In this document: positions 1-8,726 of the stretch, piece by piece
Layout of the letters: each line of letters starts with the position of its first letter
How positions within the stretch are numbered: position 1 is the stretch's first letter
Assembly (NCBI RefSeq): GCF_963674635.1
Contig: NZ_OY771475.1
Coordinates: 1,302,001 to 1,366,000, forward strand
Length of the DNA stretch: 64,000 bases
Direction of reading: 5' to 3'
DNA from: Breoghania sp.
Lineage (GTDB): Bacteria; Pseudomonadota; Alphaproteobacteria; Rhizobiales; Stappiaceae
The notes under the pieces: generated by a model
What the model saw: only the letters and a program-made list of their open reading frames with translations
Database searches by the model: none
What the model was told of the DNA's origin: nothing
Program-made: the position numbers and the translations under genes

Positions 1-890
1 ATGTGTGCAAGATCCACGAGATGACGTTCAGCCGTTCACATATCTCGCGCTTTTTTACCAACCGAAAGATCGCGAAGATCATCGATGAATTCCGGGCCGA
101 CGCCATCGTCTCCTGGATGCCGCAGGCGAGCCGCTGGATTCCGGCGCGCAACGACCTCCTGCGCGCTGCCCGCCTCGGCGACTACCCGGAAAAGCTCGAC
201 TATTTCGAGAATTGCGACCTCCTGATCTGCAACACACCCGATATCGCCCGCCATTGTGCGGATATCGGCTGGAAGCGGGATCTGAAGGTCATCTCCAATT
301 TCACCGAGACCAAGCCCGTTCCCGCGCTTGACCGCAAGCTGCTCGACACGCCGGAGGATGCCTTTGTCGTTCTCGGCATGGGCCGTTTCGTGGACCGTAA
401 AGGTTTCGATACGCTGATCCGCGCTGTCGCGCGTCTTGACGGGGCCTATCTCTGGCTTCTGGGCGATGGCGAGGAGGAAGGGAACCTGCGCCGCATCGCA
501 GCCGAGACAGGTCTGAGTGACCGCCTGCGCTTCGGCGGATGGGTCAAGGACCCTGGCGCACATCTGGCGGCCTGCGACGCCTTCTGCATTCCCTCCACCC
601 ACGAGCCTCTGGGCAATGTGGTTTTGGAGGCTTGGGCCGCGGAGCGCCCGGTCGTCTCCACGACGAGCGAAGGCCCGACTTGGCTGATCGAAGACGGCGT
701 ACAGGGCCTTCTCGCCCCGATCGGAGATGACGAGGCGCTTGCCAACTGCCTCGCCCGCGTTAGGGGCGAACAGGGGCTCGGCGCGGCGATGGTTGCGGCT
801 GGAGCTGCCAAGCTAAAGGCAGAATTCTCCAAGGACGTGATCGCAGAACGATACATCGATACCCTGTTCGGTTCCCGAAAAGCGAAATGA
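1..890 (+). CDS. Glycosyltransferase family 4 (GT-B), 5' end missing
   Basis: The C-terminal part of a GT4-type glycosyltransferase, reading in from outside the window, so the N-terminal acceptor domain is incomplete; the first in-frame start-like codon (GTG at 3) is probably internal. The nucleotide-sugar binding half is intact: a strand and loop around VVLGMGRFVDRKGFDTLI, then the EX7E signature in STHEPLGNVVLEA, and the PVV segment that follows it in this family. It likely transfers a sugar from a nucleotide donor to a cell-surface glycan (LPS core or exopolysaccharide) at the cytoplasmic face of the inner membrane. Its stop overlaps the next gene by 4 bp (ATGA), so the two are co-translated. 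The acceptor and sugar cannot be told from sequence. Confidence 0.85.
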   Translation, partial: VCKIHEMTFSRSHISRFFTNRKIAKIIDEFRADAIVSWMPQASRWIPARNDLLRAARLGDYPEKLDYFENCDLLICNTPDIARHCADIGWKRDLKVISNFTETKPVPALDRKLLDTPEDAFVVLGMGRFVDRKGFDTLIRAVARLDGAYLWLLGDGEEEGNLRRIAAETGLSDRLRFGGWVKDPGAHLAACDAFCIPSTHEPLGNVVLEAWAAERPVVSTTSEGPTWLIEDGVQGLLAPIGDDEALANCLARVRGEQGLGAAMVAAGAAKLKAEFSKDVIAERYIDTLFGSRKAK

Positions 891-1963
891 CCACCATGAC
901 CGAACAGCTTCAGGACATGTTCGAAACGCTCCCGGACGTGGACATGACCGGTGTGAGCGGACCGGTTGCCCTTTGCCTTTGCTATAACGAAGCCCTTCGT
1001 TTGCCCGACTTTCTTGCCCATCATCGGGCTATCGGGGTCGAGCGGTTCCTCATCATCGACAACGGCTCAGATGACGGCTCCTTCCAATACTTGCAAGAAC
1101 AGCCGGATGTTCATGTCTTTCGGTCGCTGAAGTCCTACAGGGACTACAAAGCCGTCTGGCGCAAGACGCTGGCCGACACCTATCTCGCCGGTTTCTGGGT
1201 GCTTTTCGTCGATATCGATGAGTTGCTCGTCTATCCCGGCTGGCCGGAGAAACGCCTCGCCGATTTCGTTCAAAGCGTCGAGGACGACGAGGGTGCAGAT
1301 GCGGTGTTCTGCACGATGGTCGACACCTATTCGAGCGAGCCGAACCCGCCGCGTTACGAGGCCGGTCAGTCGATGATCGCCCATAGCGCCTGTTTCGATG
1401 GCTCCGGCTACTGGCGCATGCCGATCCCGCTCAAGGACCTTCGCCGCTGGCCGACCCCGCCCTTCCACATCTTCGGTGGCGCACGCATGCGCCTTCTTCG
1501 CACGAATACGTCCCTTTCCCAAAGGCTTGCCCTCGGCATCATGGAGCGTCTTATGCCGCTTCGCTCAAACTGGTTGCCGACCGGCCTTTCTTTACGCCTG
1601 CTCTATGCCCTCTTCCGCCAGATCAAGCGGTACCTGCCTCAGAATCCGGAGGTGATGAGCAAGGTCGCGTTTCTCAAATGGGACAGGTCGTGTCAGTTCC
1701 GCGAGGGTGTACATTCATTACGCACGCCCAAGAAGCTGAGCGCGCGTTGGGCAAGCCTCCTCCATTTCAAGCATCTAGGCGATCTGGAAGAAAAGGTTGA
1801 AGCCAATATCGCCCGCGCTCAGCACTCAAATGGCGGCTTCTTCTACCAGGAATATCGCACCAATCTGGACCGGCTCTCACAAGGGATGGGGTATTCCAAG
1901 ACGCGGCATTTCCGCTCCACGGCGGACCTGATCGACGCCGGTCTCATGAGAGACCGCATTTAG
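887..1963 (+). CDS. Glycosyltransferase family 2-like protein
   Basis: A 358-residue protein with the Glyco_tranf_2_4 type fold. Early residues show NEALRLPDFLAHH followed by the FLIIDNGSDDGS strand-turn seen in family 2 enzymes, and near residue 110 the DxD-like metal/donor site FVDIDE. The remainder has a positively charged tail and no membrane segment. The ATG overlaps the stop of the upstream GT4 gene (ATGA), so both probably act on the same surface polysaccharide. There is no recognisable gene-specific assignment. The gene is followed by a 235-bp spacer in which I see no gene. Confidence 0.8.
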   Translation: MTTMTEQLQDMFETLPDVDMTGVSGPVALCLCYNEALRLPDFLAHHRAIGVERFLIIDNGSDDGSFQYLQEQPDVHVFRSLKSYRDYKAVWRKTLADTYLAGFWVLFVDIDELLVYPGWPEKRLADFVQSVEDDEGADAVFCTMVDTYSSEPNPPRYEAGQSMIAHSACFDGSGYWRMPIPLKDLRRWPTPPFHIFGGARMRLLRTNTSLSQRLALGIMERLMPLRSNWLPTGLSLRLLYALFRQIKRYLPQNPEVMSKVAFLKWDRSCQFREGVHSLRTPKKLSARWASLLHFKHLGDLEEKVEANIARAQHSNGGFFYQEYRTNLDRLSQGMGYSKTRHFRSTADLIDAGLMRDRI

Positions 1964-2198
1964 CCGGCCGACAGAGCGCACCACAGGCGCGCTTGGGCTG
2001 CGAAAACGGCAGTGGTTCGCCCAGGAATAGCTCCAAGCCATCAAAATTTGCCCGCGATGAAGAGCAGTTCAGCAGTAAATGCAGATCTGGACGTCGCCCT
2101 TCAGCTTCCGGCCACGGGCGTATAGCCCCGGTTGGAGCAACAGATAGGGAGGGAGCTGGATATCACGGTGCTACAAGAAGTTCTTAGAGCGCGGGGTG

Positions 2199-3710
2199 TC
2201 AGGCGACCTCTATCCTGGCATTTGCCAGACCGAGCATCTTGGCAAGTCTGGACAGCCGCTTCTGGACACGAACCCCGTCAAGATCGGCAAGACCGCCATC
2301 AAGCTGGAGAACAAGGTCCTTGTCGCGGATCGACAAAGACGTTCTCAGAATGATCCCCGGCATCGCGGCAGAGATCAGATAGGCAACACGCAGAACACAA
2401 CCAAGGATGCGGGCGCGCTCCATCAGTCTGGAAGAGGCAAGTTCGCGGATCCGAGGGCTCAGAGCATCTTCGACCAGCCCCGCATAGCGGTAGAAGACCG
2501 CGAGAGCCAGATAGGCCCGTCCGGGATGATCGATGCCGATGAAGGCCGCATTGGAGATCACCGCCATGCTCTGCGCGCCCCGATAATCCGGATGGGCGCG
2601 CCAGCCGATGTCGGTCAGGAGACAGGCGGCCTTGCGCAGACGGAACTCTTCCTCGCTCTCCTCAATCCCCAGATCCTCAAAGACCTTGTTTGTCCAGACG
2701 ATCAACTCTTCACAATGCGCAGGCGATCGCGATCTGAGCAGCGCCAGCTCCCGGCAGGCGACCTTCAACGGATCCTTGTCGCGATCCTCCGGCGCCATCA
2801 TGTCGTAGAGAAGGCCTTCGCGCACACCCAGTGCGGAAAGAACGATGCGCCTCGGCCGGACCTTGCGCAGCACCTGTTCCAGCACCACGGCGCCAAAGGG
2901 CAGAAGCGGACGCCGCTGCTTGGAGATGACCTCGATGCTGTCGATCGTGTCGAGCTCGCTATGCGCGATGACCCGGCAGAACTCCAAAGCCTCGGAGGCA
3001 GGGATCACATAGTGGTCGATCACGTTGAGGGAATAGCCGGTCTGCGTCATGTGCAGGCGGGCAAGAGACCGCCATGTGCCACCGACGGCATAAAAATCGC
3101 GCCCCTCACCTTCGCGAAGCCAATCGGCCTTCTCAAGTGCCTGGGAGGCGATTTTCGAAGCCACCGCGACATCGCCGCCGGAATCCTCCTCCAGCCGGAT
3201 GCCCCCCAACGGGAAGGTGCGCCCCTGCCCGATCTCCTTGCCCTTCAGATCGACAAGTTCGAGGCTGCCGCCACCGAGATCGCCGACGAATCCATCCGGT
3301 CGCCAGAATCCCGACATGACGCCCTGGGCCGAATAGCGCGCCTCGTCCTTGCCGGACAGGACATTCACCGGCTCACGCAGAACCGATTCGGCAGCCTGAA
3401 TGAAATCGGCTCCGTTTTCGGCATCGCGAACAGCAGCCGTGGCCAATACGCGGATATTGGAGACACCTATCTGGTCGCACAACTTGCGAAAGCGCACGAG
3501 GGCGGCCATCGCCATCGCGACCGATTCATCCGCTAGGCGCCCCGAAGCGCCCACGCCGCGCCCGAGGCCGGCCAGGATCTTCTCGTTGAAAAGCGTCGTC
3601 GGAGCCCGCGACAGGGATTCATAGACAACCAAGCGAACCGAGTTCGATCCGATGTCCACTACGGCGACCGGACGCGCATTCTGCAACCGTCCGGGGGCAT
3701 ATTCTCGCAA
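2199..3710 (-). CDS. ppx: Exopolyphosphatase, Ppx/GppA family
   Basis: Releases phosphate from the ends of long polyphosphate chains, or hydrolyses pppGpp; family members can do either. The 503-residue protein opens with the sugar-kinase/HSP70-type phosphate 1 motif VVDIGSNSVRLVVYE, has the GGGSLEL phosphate-2 loop near residue 145, and a C-terminal HD-like helical region. It sits 15 bp downstream of ppk on the same strand, the classical polyphosphate pair. The reading frame gives a TTG start (3710) with no clear ribosome binding site, so translation is probably coupled to the ppk stop; no ATG precedes the conserved motif. Function of the family is certain; the preferred substrate is inferred from the ppk neighbour. 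Confidence 0.93.
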   Translation of the reverse strand: MREYAPGRLQNARPVAVVDIGSNSVRLVVYESLSRAPTTLFNEKILAGLGRGVGASGRLADESVAMAMAALVRFRKLCDQIGVSNIRVLATAAVRDAENGADFIQAAESVLREPVNVLSGKDEARYSAQGVMSGFWRPDGFVGDLGGGSLELVDLKGKEIGQGRTFPLGGIRLEEDSGGDVAVASKIASQALEKADWLREGEGRDFYAVGGTWRSLARLHMTQTGYSLNVIDHYVIPASEALEFCRVIAHSELDTIDSIEVISKQRRPLLPFGAVVLEQVLRKVRPRRIVLSALGVREGLLYDMMAPEDRDKDPLKVACRELALLRSRSPAHCEELIVWTNKVFEDLGIEESEEEFRLRKAACLLTDIGWRAHPDYRGAQSMAVISNAAFIGIDHPGRAYLALAVFYRYAGLVEDALSPRIRELASSRLMERARILGCVLRVAYLISAAMPGIILRTSLSIRDKDLVLQLDGGLADLDGVRVQKRLSRLAKMLGLANARIEVA

Positions 3711-3725
3711 GGTGGAAGACAGGGT

Positions 3726-5969
3726 CTATTTCCGCTTCGTTTTGCTGACGAACAGCCTCGGGAAATTCTTCCTGAGAGCCTTGCCGCGGCCGGACAGCGA
3801 CGGGTTCGTCATGAAGTATTGATGTGCATTGAACGGCTCTTCGCCGGTCGCCGGCACTATGCGCTCGTGACTGCCGTCAGGCAATACGCGCCAGCTCTGC
3901 TGATTGTCTTTCATATTCGCAACCATAATCTGATCGAGAATCTGTTCATGCACAGTTGGGTTCTCGATCATCGCCATGGATTCCACCCGGCGGTCCAGAT
4001 TGCGGGGCATCAAGTCGGCCGATCCCATATAGACAATCGCTTCCGGCGAAGGCAGCCCCTTTCCGTTGCCAAAGCAGAAGATCCGGCTGTGTTCCAGGAA
4101 ACGTCCGACGATCGACTTCACCCGGATATTTTCCGAAAACCCGGGAATTCCCGGACGCAGGCAACAGATGCCGCGCACGACAAGATCCACCTGTACGCCC
4201 GCCTGACTGGCACGGTAGAGAAGATCAATAATGCCGGGATCGACAAGGGAATTGGTTTTCAGCCAGACCTGTGCGGGCCGCCCGGCCTTGGCATGCTCGA
4301 TTTCCGCCATGATGAGCTCTTCGATGCGCGCGCGCATGAAGATGGGGGAAATGGCGAGCTTCTGAAGCTGGGCAGGCTCTGCGTAGCCGGTGATGAAATT
4401 GAAGACCTTCGCCACATCCTGAGCCATCACGGGATCGGCCGTGAAGAAGGAAAGATCGGTATAGATCCGCGCCGTGATCGGATGGTAGTTGCCGGTGCCG
4501 ATATGACAATAGGTCGTCAACCTGCCCTGCTCGCGCCGTACCACCATGGACAGCTTGGCGTGGGTCTTGAACTCGATGAAGCCATAGACGACCTGCACAC
4601 CGGCGCGCTCCAGATCGCGAGCCCAGCGGATATTCGCCTCTTCGTCGAAACGGGCCTTCAGCTCCACCAGCGCGGTAACGGATTTCCCGGCCTCTGCTGC
4701 CTCCGACAGAGCCTTCACGATCGGGCTGTCATTGGACGTGCGATAGAGCGTCTGCTTGATCGCGACCACATCGGGATCGAGCGCAGCCTGGCGAAGAAAC
4801 TGGACCACCACATCAAACGATTCATAGGGATGGTGGACCAGAATGTCCTTCTCGCGGATGGCGGCGAAGCAATCTCCGCCATGTTCGCGCACACGCTCGG
4901 GAAAGCGCGCGGTATAGGGCGCGAATTTCAGGTCCGAGCGGTCAATGCTGACCAGTTCAGACAGGTTCGTAAGCGCCATCAATCCATCGAAGAGGAAAGT
5001 GTCGCTCTCCTCCACCTGCATGGCTTCGGCAACGAAATCCCTCAGGGCGGGCGGCGTGGCGGCCTCGATCTCAAGCCGGATGGCCGATCCACGACGACGG
5101 CGCCGCAGCGCGCTTTCAAACAGCCGCACCAGGTCTTCCGCGTCTTCCTCGATTTCGATGTCGCTATCGCGGATGATGCGGAAGACGCCCTTGCCGCGCA
5201 CTTCGTACCCGGGGAAAAGCTGCTTGATGAAAAGGCTGAGAATGGTCTCCACCGCAATGAAACGGGTCCGATGATGACCGTCCTCGCCCTCCTCACTCGG
5301 AAGAGCGATGAAGCGGCGAACCTGATTGGGAATGCGCAACAGCGCTGTCATGCTCGACCGACCGCCGACCTTCACAAGATCGAGGATCAGCGAGAAACCC
5401 AGATTCGGAATGAAGGGAAACGGATGCGCGGGGTCGATGGCAAGCGGCGTCAAGACCGGAAATATCCGCGTCAGGAAGAAGGTTTCCAGCCAGTCCCGTT
5501 CGCTATCCGAAAGGCCATCTGCCTCCACCAGAAGAATGCCGTTATCTGCAAGTTCAGAGCGTAGCGCGCGCCAGATTTCCTGCTGACGCGACTGAAGCTC
5601 CGTCACGCGGTCGGAAATCTTGGTCAGCTGTTCCCATGGCGACAGGCCGTCTGCAGACACGGTGCGCACATTTGCGCGCTCCTGTCCTTTCAGGCCCGCG
5701 AACCGGACCATGAAAAACTCGTCGAGATTGTTCGCGGAAATCGACAGGAAACGCAGGCGTTCCAGCAGCGGATGCTGCATGTTCATCGATTCTTCGAGAA
5801 CGCGCATATTGAACTGCAGCCAGGAAGTCTCGCGATTGACGAAGCGGGCCGGGCTGGTCATCAGGTGCGCGGCTTCCTCGCTCAACCCGCCAGCGACCAA
5901 TTCCGCCTCAAGAGCCTTGTCTGCAGCAATCTTTTCGGCGGGCAATAACGGCTTTGCCAGTTCGTCCAT
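3726..5969 (-). CDS. ppk: Polyphosphate kinase 1
   Basis: Makes polyphosphate reversibly from the gamma-phosphate of ATP at the membrane. All four PPK1 domains are present: the N-terminal helical domain (VNRETSWLQFNMRVLEE), the head domain, and the two phospholipase-D-like C-terminal domains with the conserved histidine segments FKTHAKLSMVV and YCHIGTGNYHPITARIYTD that carry the phospho-histidine. I chose the ATG at 5969 (MDELAKPL) because GGAG lies 7 nt upstream; an in-frame ATG at 6002 would add 11 residues but has no good ribosome binding site. About 747 residues, somewhat longer than the E. coli enzyme because of the N-terminal extension. Heads the ppk-ppx unit. Confidence 0.96.
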   Translation of the reverse strand: MDELAKPLLPAEKIAADKALEAELVAGGLSEEAAHLMTSPARFVNRETSWLQFNMRVLEESMNMQHPLLERLRFLSISANNLDEFFMVRFAGLKGQERANVRTVSADGLSPWEQLTKISDRVTELQSRQQEIWRALRSELADNGILLVEADGLSDSERDWLETFFLTRIFPVLTPLAIDPAHPFPFIPNLGFSLILDLVKVGGRSSMTALLRIPNQVRRFIALPSEEGEDGHHRTRFIAVETILSLFIKQLFPGYEVRGKGVFRIIRDSDIEIEEDAEDLVRLFESALRRRRRGSAIRLEIEAATPPALRDFVAEAMQVEESDTFLFDGLMALTNLSELVSIDRSDLKFAPYTARFPERVREHGGDCFAAIREKDILVHHPYESFDVVVQFLRQAALDPDVVAIKQTLYRTSNDSPIVKALSEAAEAGKSVTALVELKARFDEEANIRWARDLERAGVQVVYGFIEFKTHAKLSMVVRREQGRLTTYCHIGTGNYHPITARIYTDLSFFTADPVMAQDVAKVFNFITGYAEPAQLQKLAISPIFMRARIEELIMAEIEHAKAGRPAQVWLKTNSLVDPGIIDLLYRASQAGVQVDLVVRGICCLRPGIPGFSENIRVKSIVGRFLEHSRIFCFGNGKGLPSPEAIVYMGSADLMPRNLDRRVESMAMIENPTVHEQILDQIMVANMKDNQQSWRVLPDGSHERIVPATGEEPFNAHQYFMTNPSLSGRGKALRKNFPRLFVSKTKRK

Positions 5970-6119
5970 GTCAGCACTCCGCGATTCAGGAACCTCCTCC
6001 ATATATCGGTAATGTGACAGTCCGAATGCAGGTGGAGTAGGCCATGTCCGCAGTTTACGCGAACTCGTCGCGTCAATGCGAGTTCATCCACCGAAACTTC
6101 CGATTAATATCGCAAACAA

Positions 6120-6794
6120 TCAGATCTCACGGGACAACACGGCGGCCACCATCGGCCGGGTGATGCGCCTTTGAGCGGCGAGCGCCTCTCTGTCGAGCCG
6201 GGCGACGATCTGGTTTGCCGCCTCAAGCGAACGCTCCATACGCACGACCAGAAATTCGATCACCGCGGCTTCGACGAAAAGCTGCCGGTCGGCGAAAAGC
6301 TTGACCAGCACACGGCGCAACAGATCGTCATCGGGTTCCGCCACCTCAACAGGCGTCGCCAGCCGCAGGCGGGAGGCGAGATCGGGCAATGTCAGGTTCC
6401 ATGACCCCGGCCAGCTTCGCGAGGTGATCAACACCTGCCGCTTGGCGTCACGGGCGGCGTTGAGCAAATGGAAAAGCGATTCCTGATCAATGCCGCCCTG
6501 GGCATCCTCCACCGCCACCGGCGCCTCGCGCACCAGGGAAAGAACATCGAGCCTGCCAAGGCTCGACGCAGGGATCACGGTTGCACCGCTCGCCTGTTGC
6601 CAGATTGAGACGAGATGGGTCTTGCCAGCCCCAACAGGTCCGGCCAGCAGCACGAAATCGGAGGGCCAATCCGGCCAGGACGTGACAAGGCTGAAAGCTG
6701 CCCGATTGCAATCGGCCACAAGATAATCGTCACGGCCAAGCGCCGCCTCGTGCGGCAGTTCCAGCGGCAACTGGCTTGGCGTTTGCTCGCTCAT
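6120..6794 (-). CDS. hdaA: DnaA-homologous replication regulator HdaA
   Basis: A 224-residue DnaA-like AAA+ protein without a DNA-binding domain. The N-terminus carries QLPLEL (residues 8-13), matching the hexapeptide by which Hda binds the beta sliding clamp. A Walker A loop, GPVGAGKTHL, follows near residue 52, a degenerate Walker B (VAVEDAQGG) near 95, and an arginine in DLASRLRL that fits the box VII position. In E. coli and Caulobacter, Hda/HdaA with the loaded clamp stimulates ATP hydrolysis by DnaA and so prevents re-initiation. The start ATG overlaps the perM-like stop by 4 bp, making it the last gene of a three-gene operon with a permease and a phospholipid synthase. Confidence 0.88.
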   Translation of the reverse strand: MSEQTPSQLPLELPHEAALGRDDYLVADCNRAAFSLVTSWPDWPSDFVLLAGPVGAGKTHLVSIWQQASGATVIPASSLGRLDVLSLVREAPVAVEDAQGGIDQESLFHLLNAARDAKRQVLITSRSWPGSWNLTLPDLASRLRLATPVEVAEPDDDLLRRVLVKLFADRQLFVEAAVIEFLVVRMERSLEAANQIVARLDREALAAQRRITRPMVAAVLSREI

Positions 6795-7891
6795 TCCTCG
6801 TCCTCGGCGCCCTTGGTCGTTCCCGCGGCTGCGGGAGCCCCATAATAGAGTGGGCTTGTGAGATACTGCTCCAGCGCAAAACGGGCAAGCACGCCGATCG
6901 CCGCCGACACCGGCACCGCCACGAGCATGCCGACAAATCCAAAGAGATATCCAAAGGCGAAAAGCGCGAACATCAGCCAGACCGGGTGCAATCCGACCCG
7001 GTTACCCACAAGCTTCGGCTGAAGGATATTTCCTTCCAGAAACTGCCCGACGGAAAAGACAGCCAGAACCGCCGCGATCATGTGCCAGTTCGGCCAGAAT
7101 TGCACCAGGGCGACGCCCAGCGAAAGCACAAGCCCGGTGGTCGCGCCGACATAGGGGATGAAGCTGATCAGCCCCGCCCCCAAGCCGATCAGCAGGCCGA
7201 ATTTCAAGCCAAGCACCGCAAGCCCGATGGCGTAGAAGCTTCCCAGAATCAGGCAGACACTCACCTGACCGCGCACGAAGCCAGCCACGGCGCTGTCGAT
7301 CTCGTCTATGAGCCGATGAACGAGGTCGCGATGCTCGCGCGGCAACCAGCCATCGATCTTGGCCATCATGCGGTCCCAGTCGAGCAGCAGGTAGAAGGCC
7401 ACAACAGGCGTCACGACGAACAAGGCCATGAGCGACAAAAGCGCCTGCCCGCCGCTCCAGATCGACTTCATCAGATTGGCGAGCCAGCCAGCGCCTTGCG
7501 ACATGAGATTGCCCAGCGAACTCTTGATTTCGGACGATCCGAGCCCGGAAATCTGCTGAAGGCGCTTGCCGAAATGCTCTGAGACCAGGCCGTGCAGCTG
7601 CGCGACATAATCCGGCATCGCCTCGATGAGATTGGCAAGCTGGTTCCCAAGCACCGGCAGGAGTAGGACAAGGACAAGAACGAAGACGAGAACGAACAGA
7701 ACCATGATGGTCAGCGTCGCCCACATGCGGCTCATGCCGATTGTCTCAAGCCGATCGGCCACAGGATCGAGCAGATAGGCGAGAGCCATGCCCGCCACAA
7801 AGGGCAGCAGAATGGGCGAAAACACCCACAGGAACAGAATCACGGCGGCAAGTGCGATCAGCCAGAACGTGAACCGGCGCTGCAATGTCAT
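6791..7891 (-). CDS. AI-2E/PerM family membrane transporter
   Basis: An inner-membrane protein of the AI-2E exporter-like superfamily (PerM, TqsA, YdiK). About 366 residues with roughly seven to eight hydrophobic helices: two close to the N-terminus (FWLIALAAVILFLWVF, ILLPFVAGMALAYLLD), a long soluble loop rich in charged residues (about 95-150), and a C-terminal bundle including the family segment ISFIPYVGATTG and a late VGMLVAVPVSAAIGV. The reading frame is open 333 bp further upstream, but that part overlaps the upstream gene and reads as low-complexity shadow; the ATG at 7891 overlaps the previous stop as ATGA. The substrate is unknown; the family name does not prove autoinducer transport. 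Confidence 0.88.
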   Translation of the reverse strand: MTLQRRFTFWLIALAAVILFLWVFSPILLPFVAGMALAYLLDPVADRLETIGMSRMWATLTIMVLFVLVFVLVLVLLLPVLGNQLANLIEAMPDYVAQLHGLVSEHFGKRLQQISGLGSSEIKSSLGNLMSQGAGWLANLMKSIWSGGQALLSLMALFVVTPVVAFYLLLDWDRMMAKIDGWLPREHRDLVHRLIDEIDSAVAGFVRGQVSVCLILGSFYAIGLAVLGLKFGLLIGLGAGLISFIPYVGATTGLVLSLGVALVQFWPNWHMIAAVLAVFSVGQFLEGNILQPKLVGNRVGLHPVWLMFALFAFGYLFGFVGMLVAVPVSAAIGVLARFALEQYLTSPLYYGAPAAAGTTKGAEDEE

Positions 7892-8478
7892 TCCCCCGCC
7901 CCCTTGCGGTTGTCTTGAATGGCCGACGGTCCATCCGCCATTGCCTGAGTGCCGGACATATGCGCCAGCCAATCCACCATATAGGACAAGGTGGAGATCG
8001 TCGTGAGAAGGACGACCGCCACCATCAACAGGAATGGCAACCCGGCTACTGCGATCCCGAGACCGGCCTCTCCCAGAACCACGCCGGCCAGCGCGATCTG
8101 TAGCACCGTATTCGCCTTGGAGACCATCAGCGGCCGCACCTTGATGGGTTTGCCCAGGCCCCACGACAGAATGACAGCACCGACGATCAGGATATCCCGG
8201 CTGATCACCACAATGACGAGCCATGCGGGCAATCTGTCGACAAGCCCGAGGCTCAGATAGACCGAGACCAGAAGCGCCTTGTCGGCCAGAGGATCCAGAT
8301 AAGCTCCAAGCTCGGACATGAGACCGAATTGGCGCGCAATGAAGCCATCAACCGCATCGGAAAGGCCTGCCACAACGAACAACCAGAAGGCGGCCTGATC
8401 GTTCCGTGAAATGATGCAAGCGATGATCACCGCCACAATCACAAGGCGGAAAATGGAAATCAGGTTCGGCAGTGTCAT
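7888..8478 (-). CDS. CDP-alcohol phosphatidyltransferase (PgsA-like)
   Basis: An integral membrane enzyme of the CDP-alcohol phosphotransferase family, 196 residues. The complete catalytic signature is present: D41-x2-D44-G45-x2-A48-R49-x8-G58-x3-D62-x3-D66, followed by about four to five hydrophobic helices. It most resembles phosphatidylglycerophosphate synthase, which makes the precursor of phosphatidylglycerol from CDP-diacylglycerol and glycerol-3-phosphate, but the alcohol acceptor cannot be proven from sequence, and Rhizobiales commonly have another pgsA elsewhere. The frame is open to 8532; I place the start at the ATG at 8478, which gives the usual short N-terminus ahead of the first helix. 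First gene of the operon with the PerM-like protein and HdaA. Confidence 0.85.
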   Translation of the reverse strand: MTLPNLISIFRLVIVAVIIACIISRNDQAAFWLFVVAGLSDAVDGFIARQFGLMSELGAYLDPLADKALLVSVYLSLGLVDRLPAWLVIVVISRDILIVGAVILSWGLGKPIKVRPLMVSKANTVLQIALAGVVLGEAGLGIAVAGLPFLLMVAVVLLTTISTLSYMVDWLAHMSGTQAMADGPSAIQDNRKGAGE

Positions 8479-8726
8479 GACATGGCACCCGGAAATGAGC
8501 GTCTCGCAAACATGATGCGAAAGAATGCGCATTTATACCGCGGACCAGTATCGCTACGTCAATTTTACGATGCTGCCGCGCGACGGCACCATGCCGAACC
8601 TTGCCATCCACGACTTCCTCGCGCGTGGGCGCACCCGCGCGCCGCTTCCTGCGTGTTCGCGTTTGACTTCCCCGCGCTCAACTGGTTTGAAAGCGCAAGA
8701 AGGTTCAAACTGCGAAAGCGCATTCC

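Noticed and set aside
2196..3536. 446-codon open frame antisense to ppx
   Set aside because: Composition typical of an antisense shadow; ppx motifs are intact on the minus strand.
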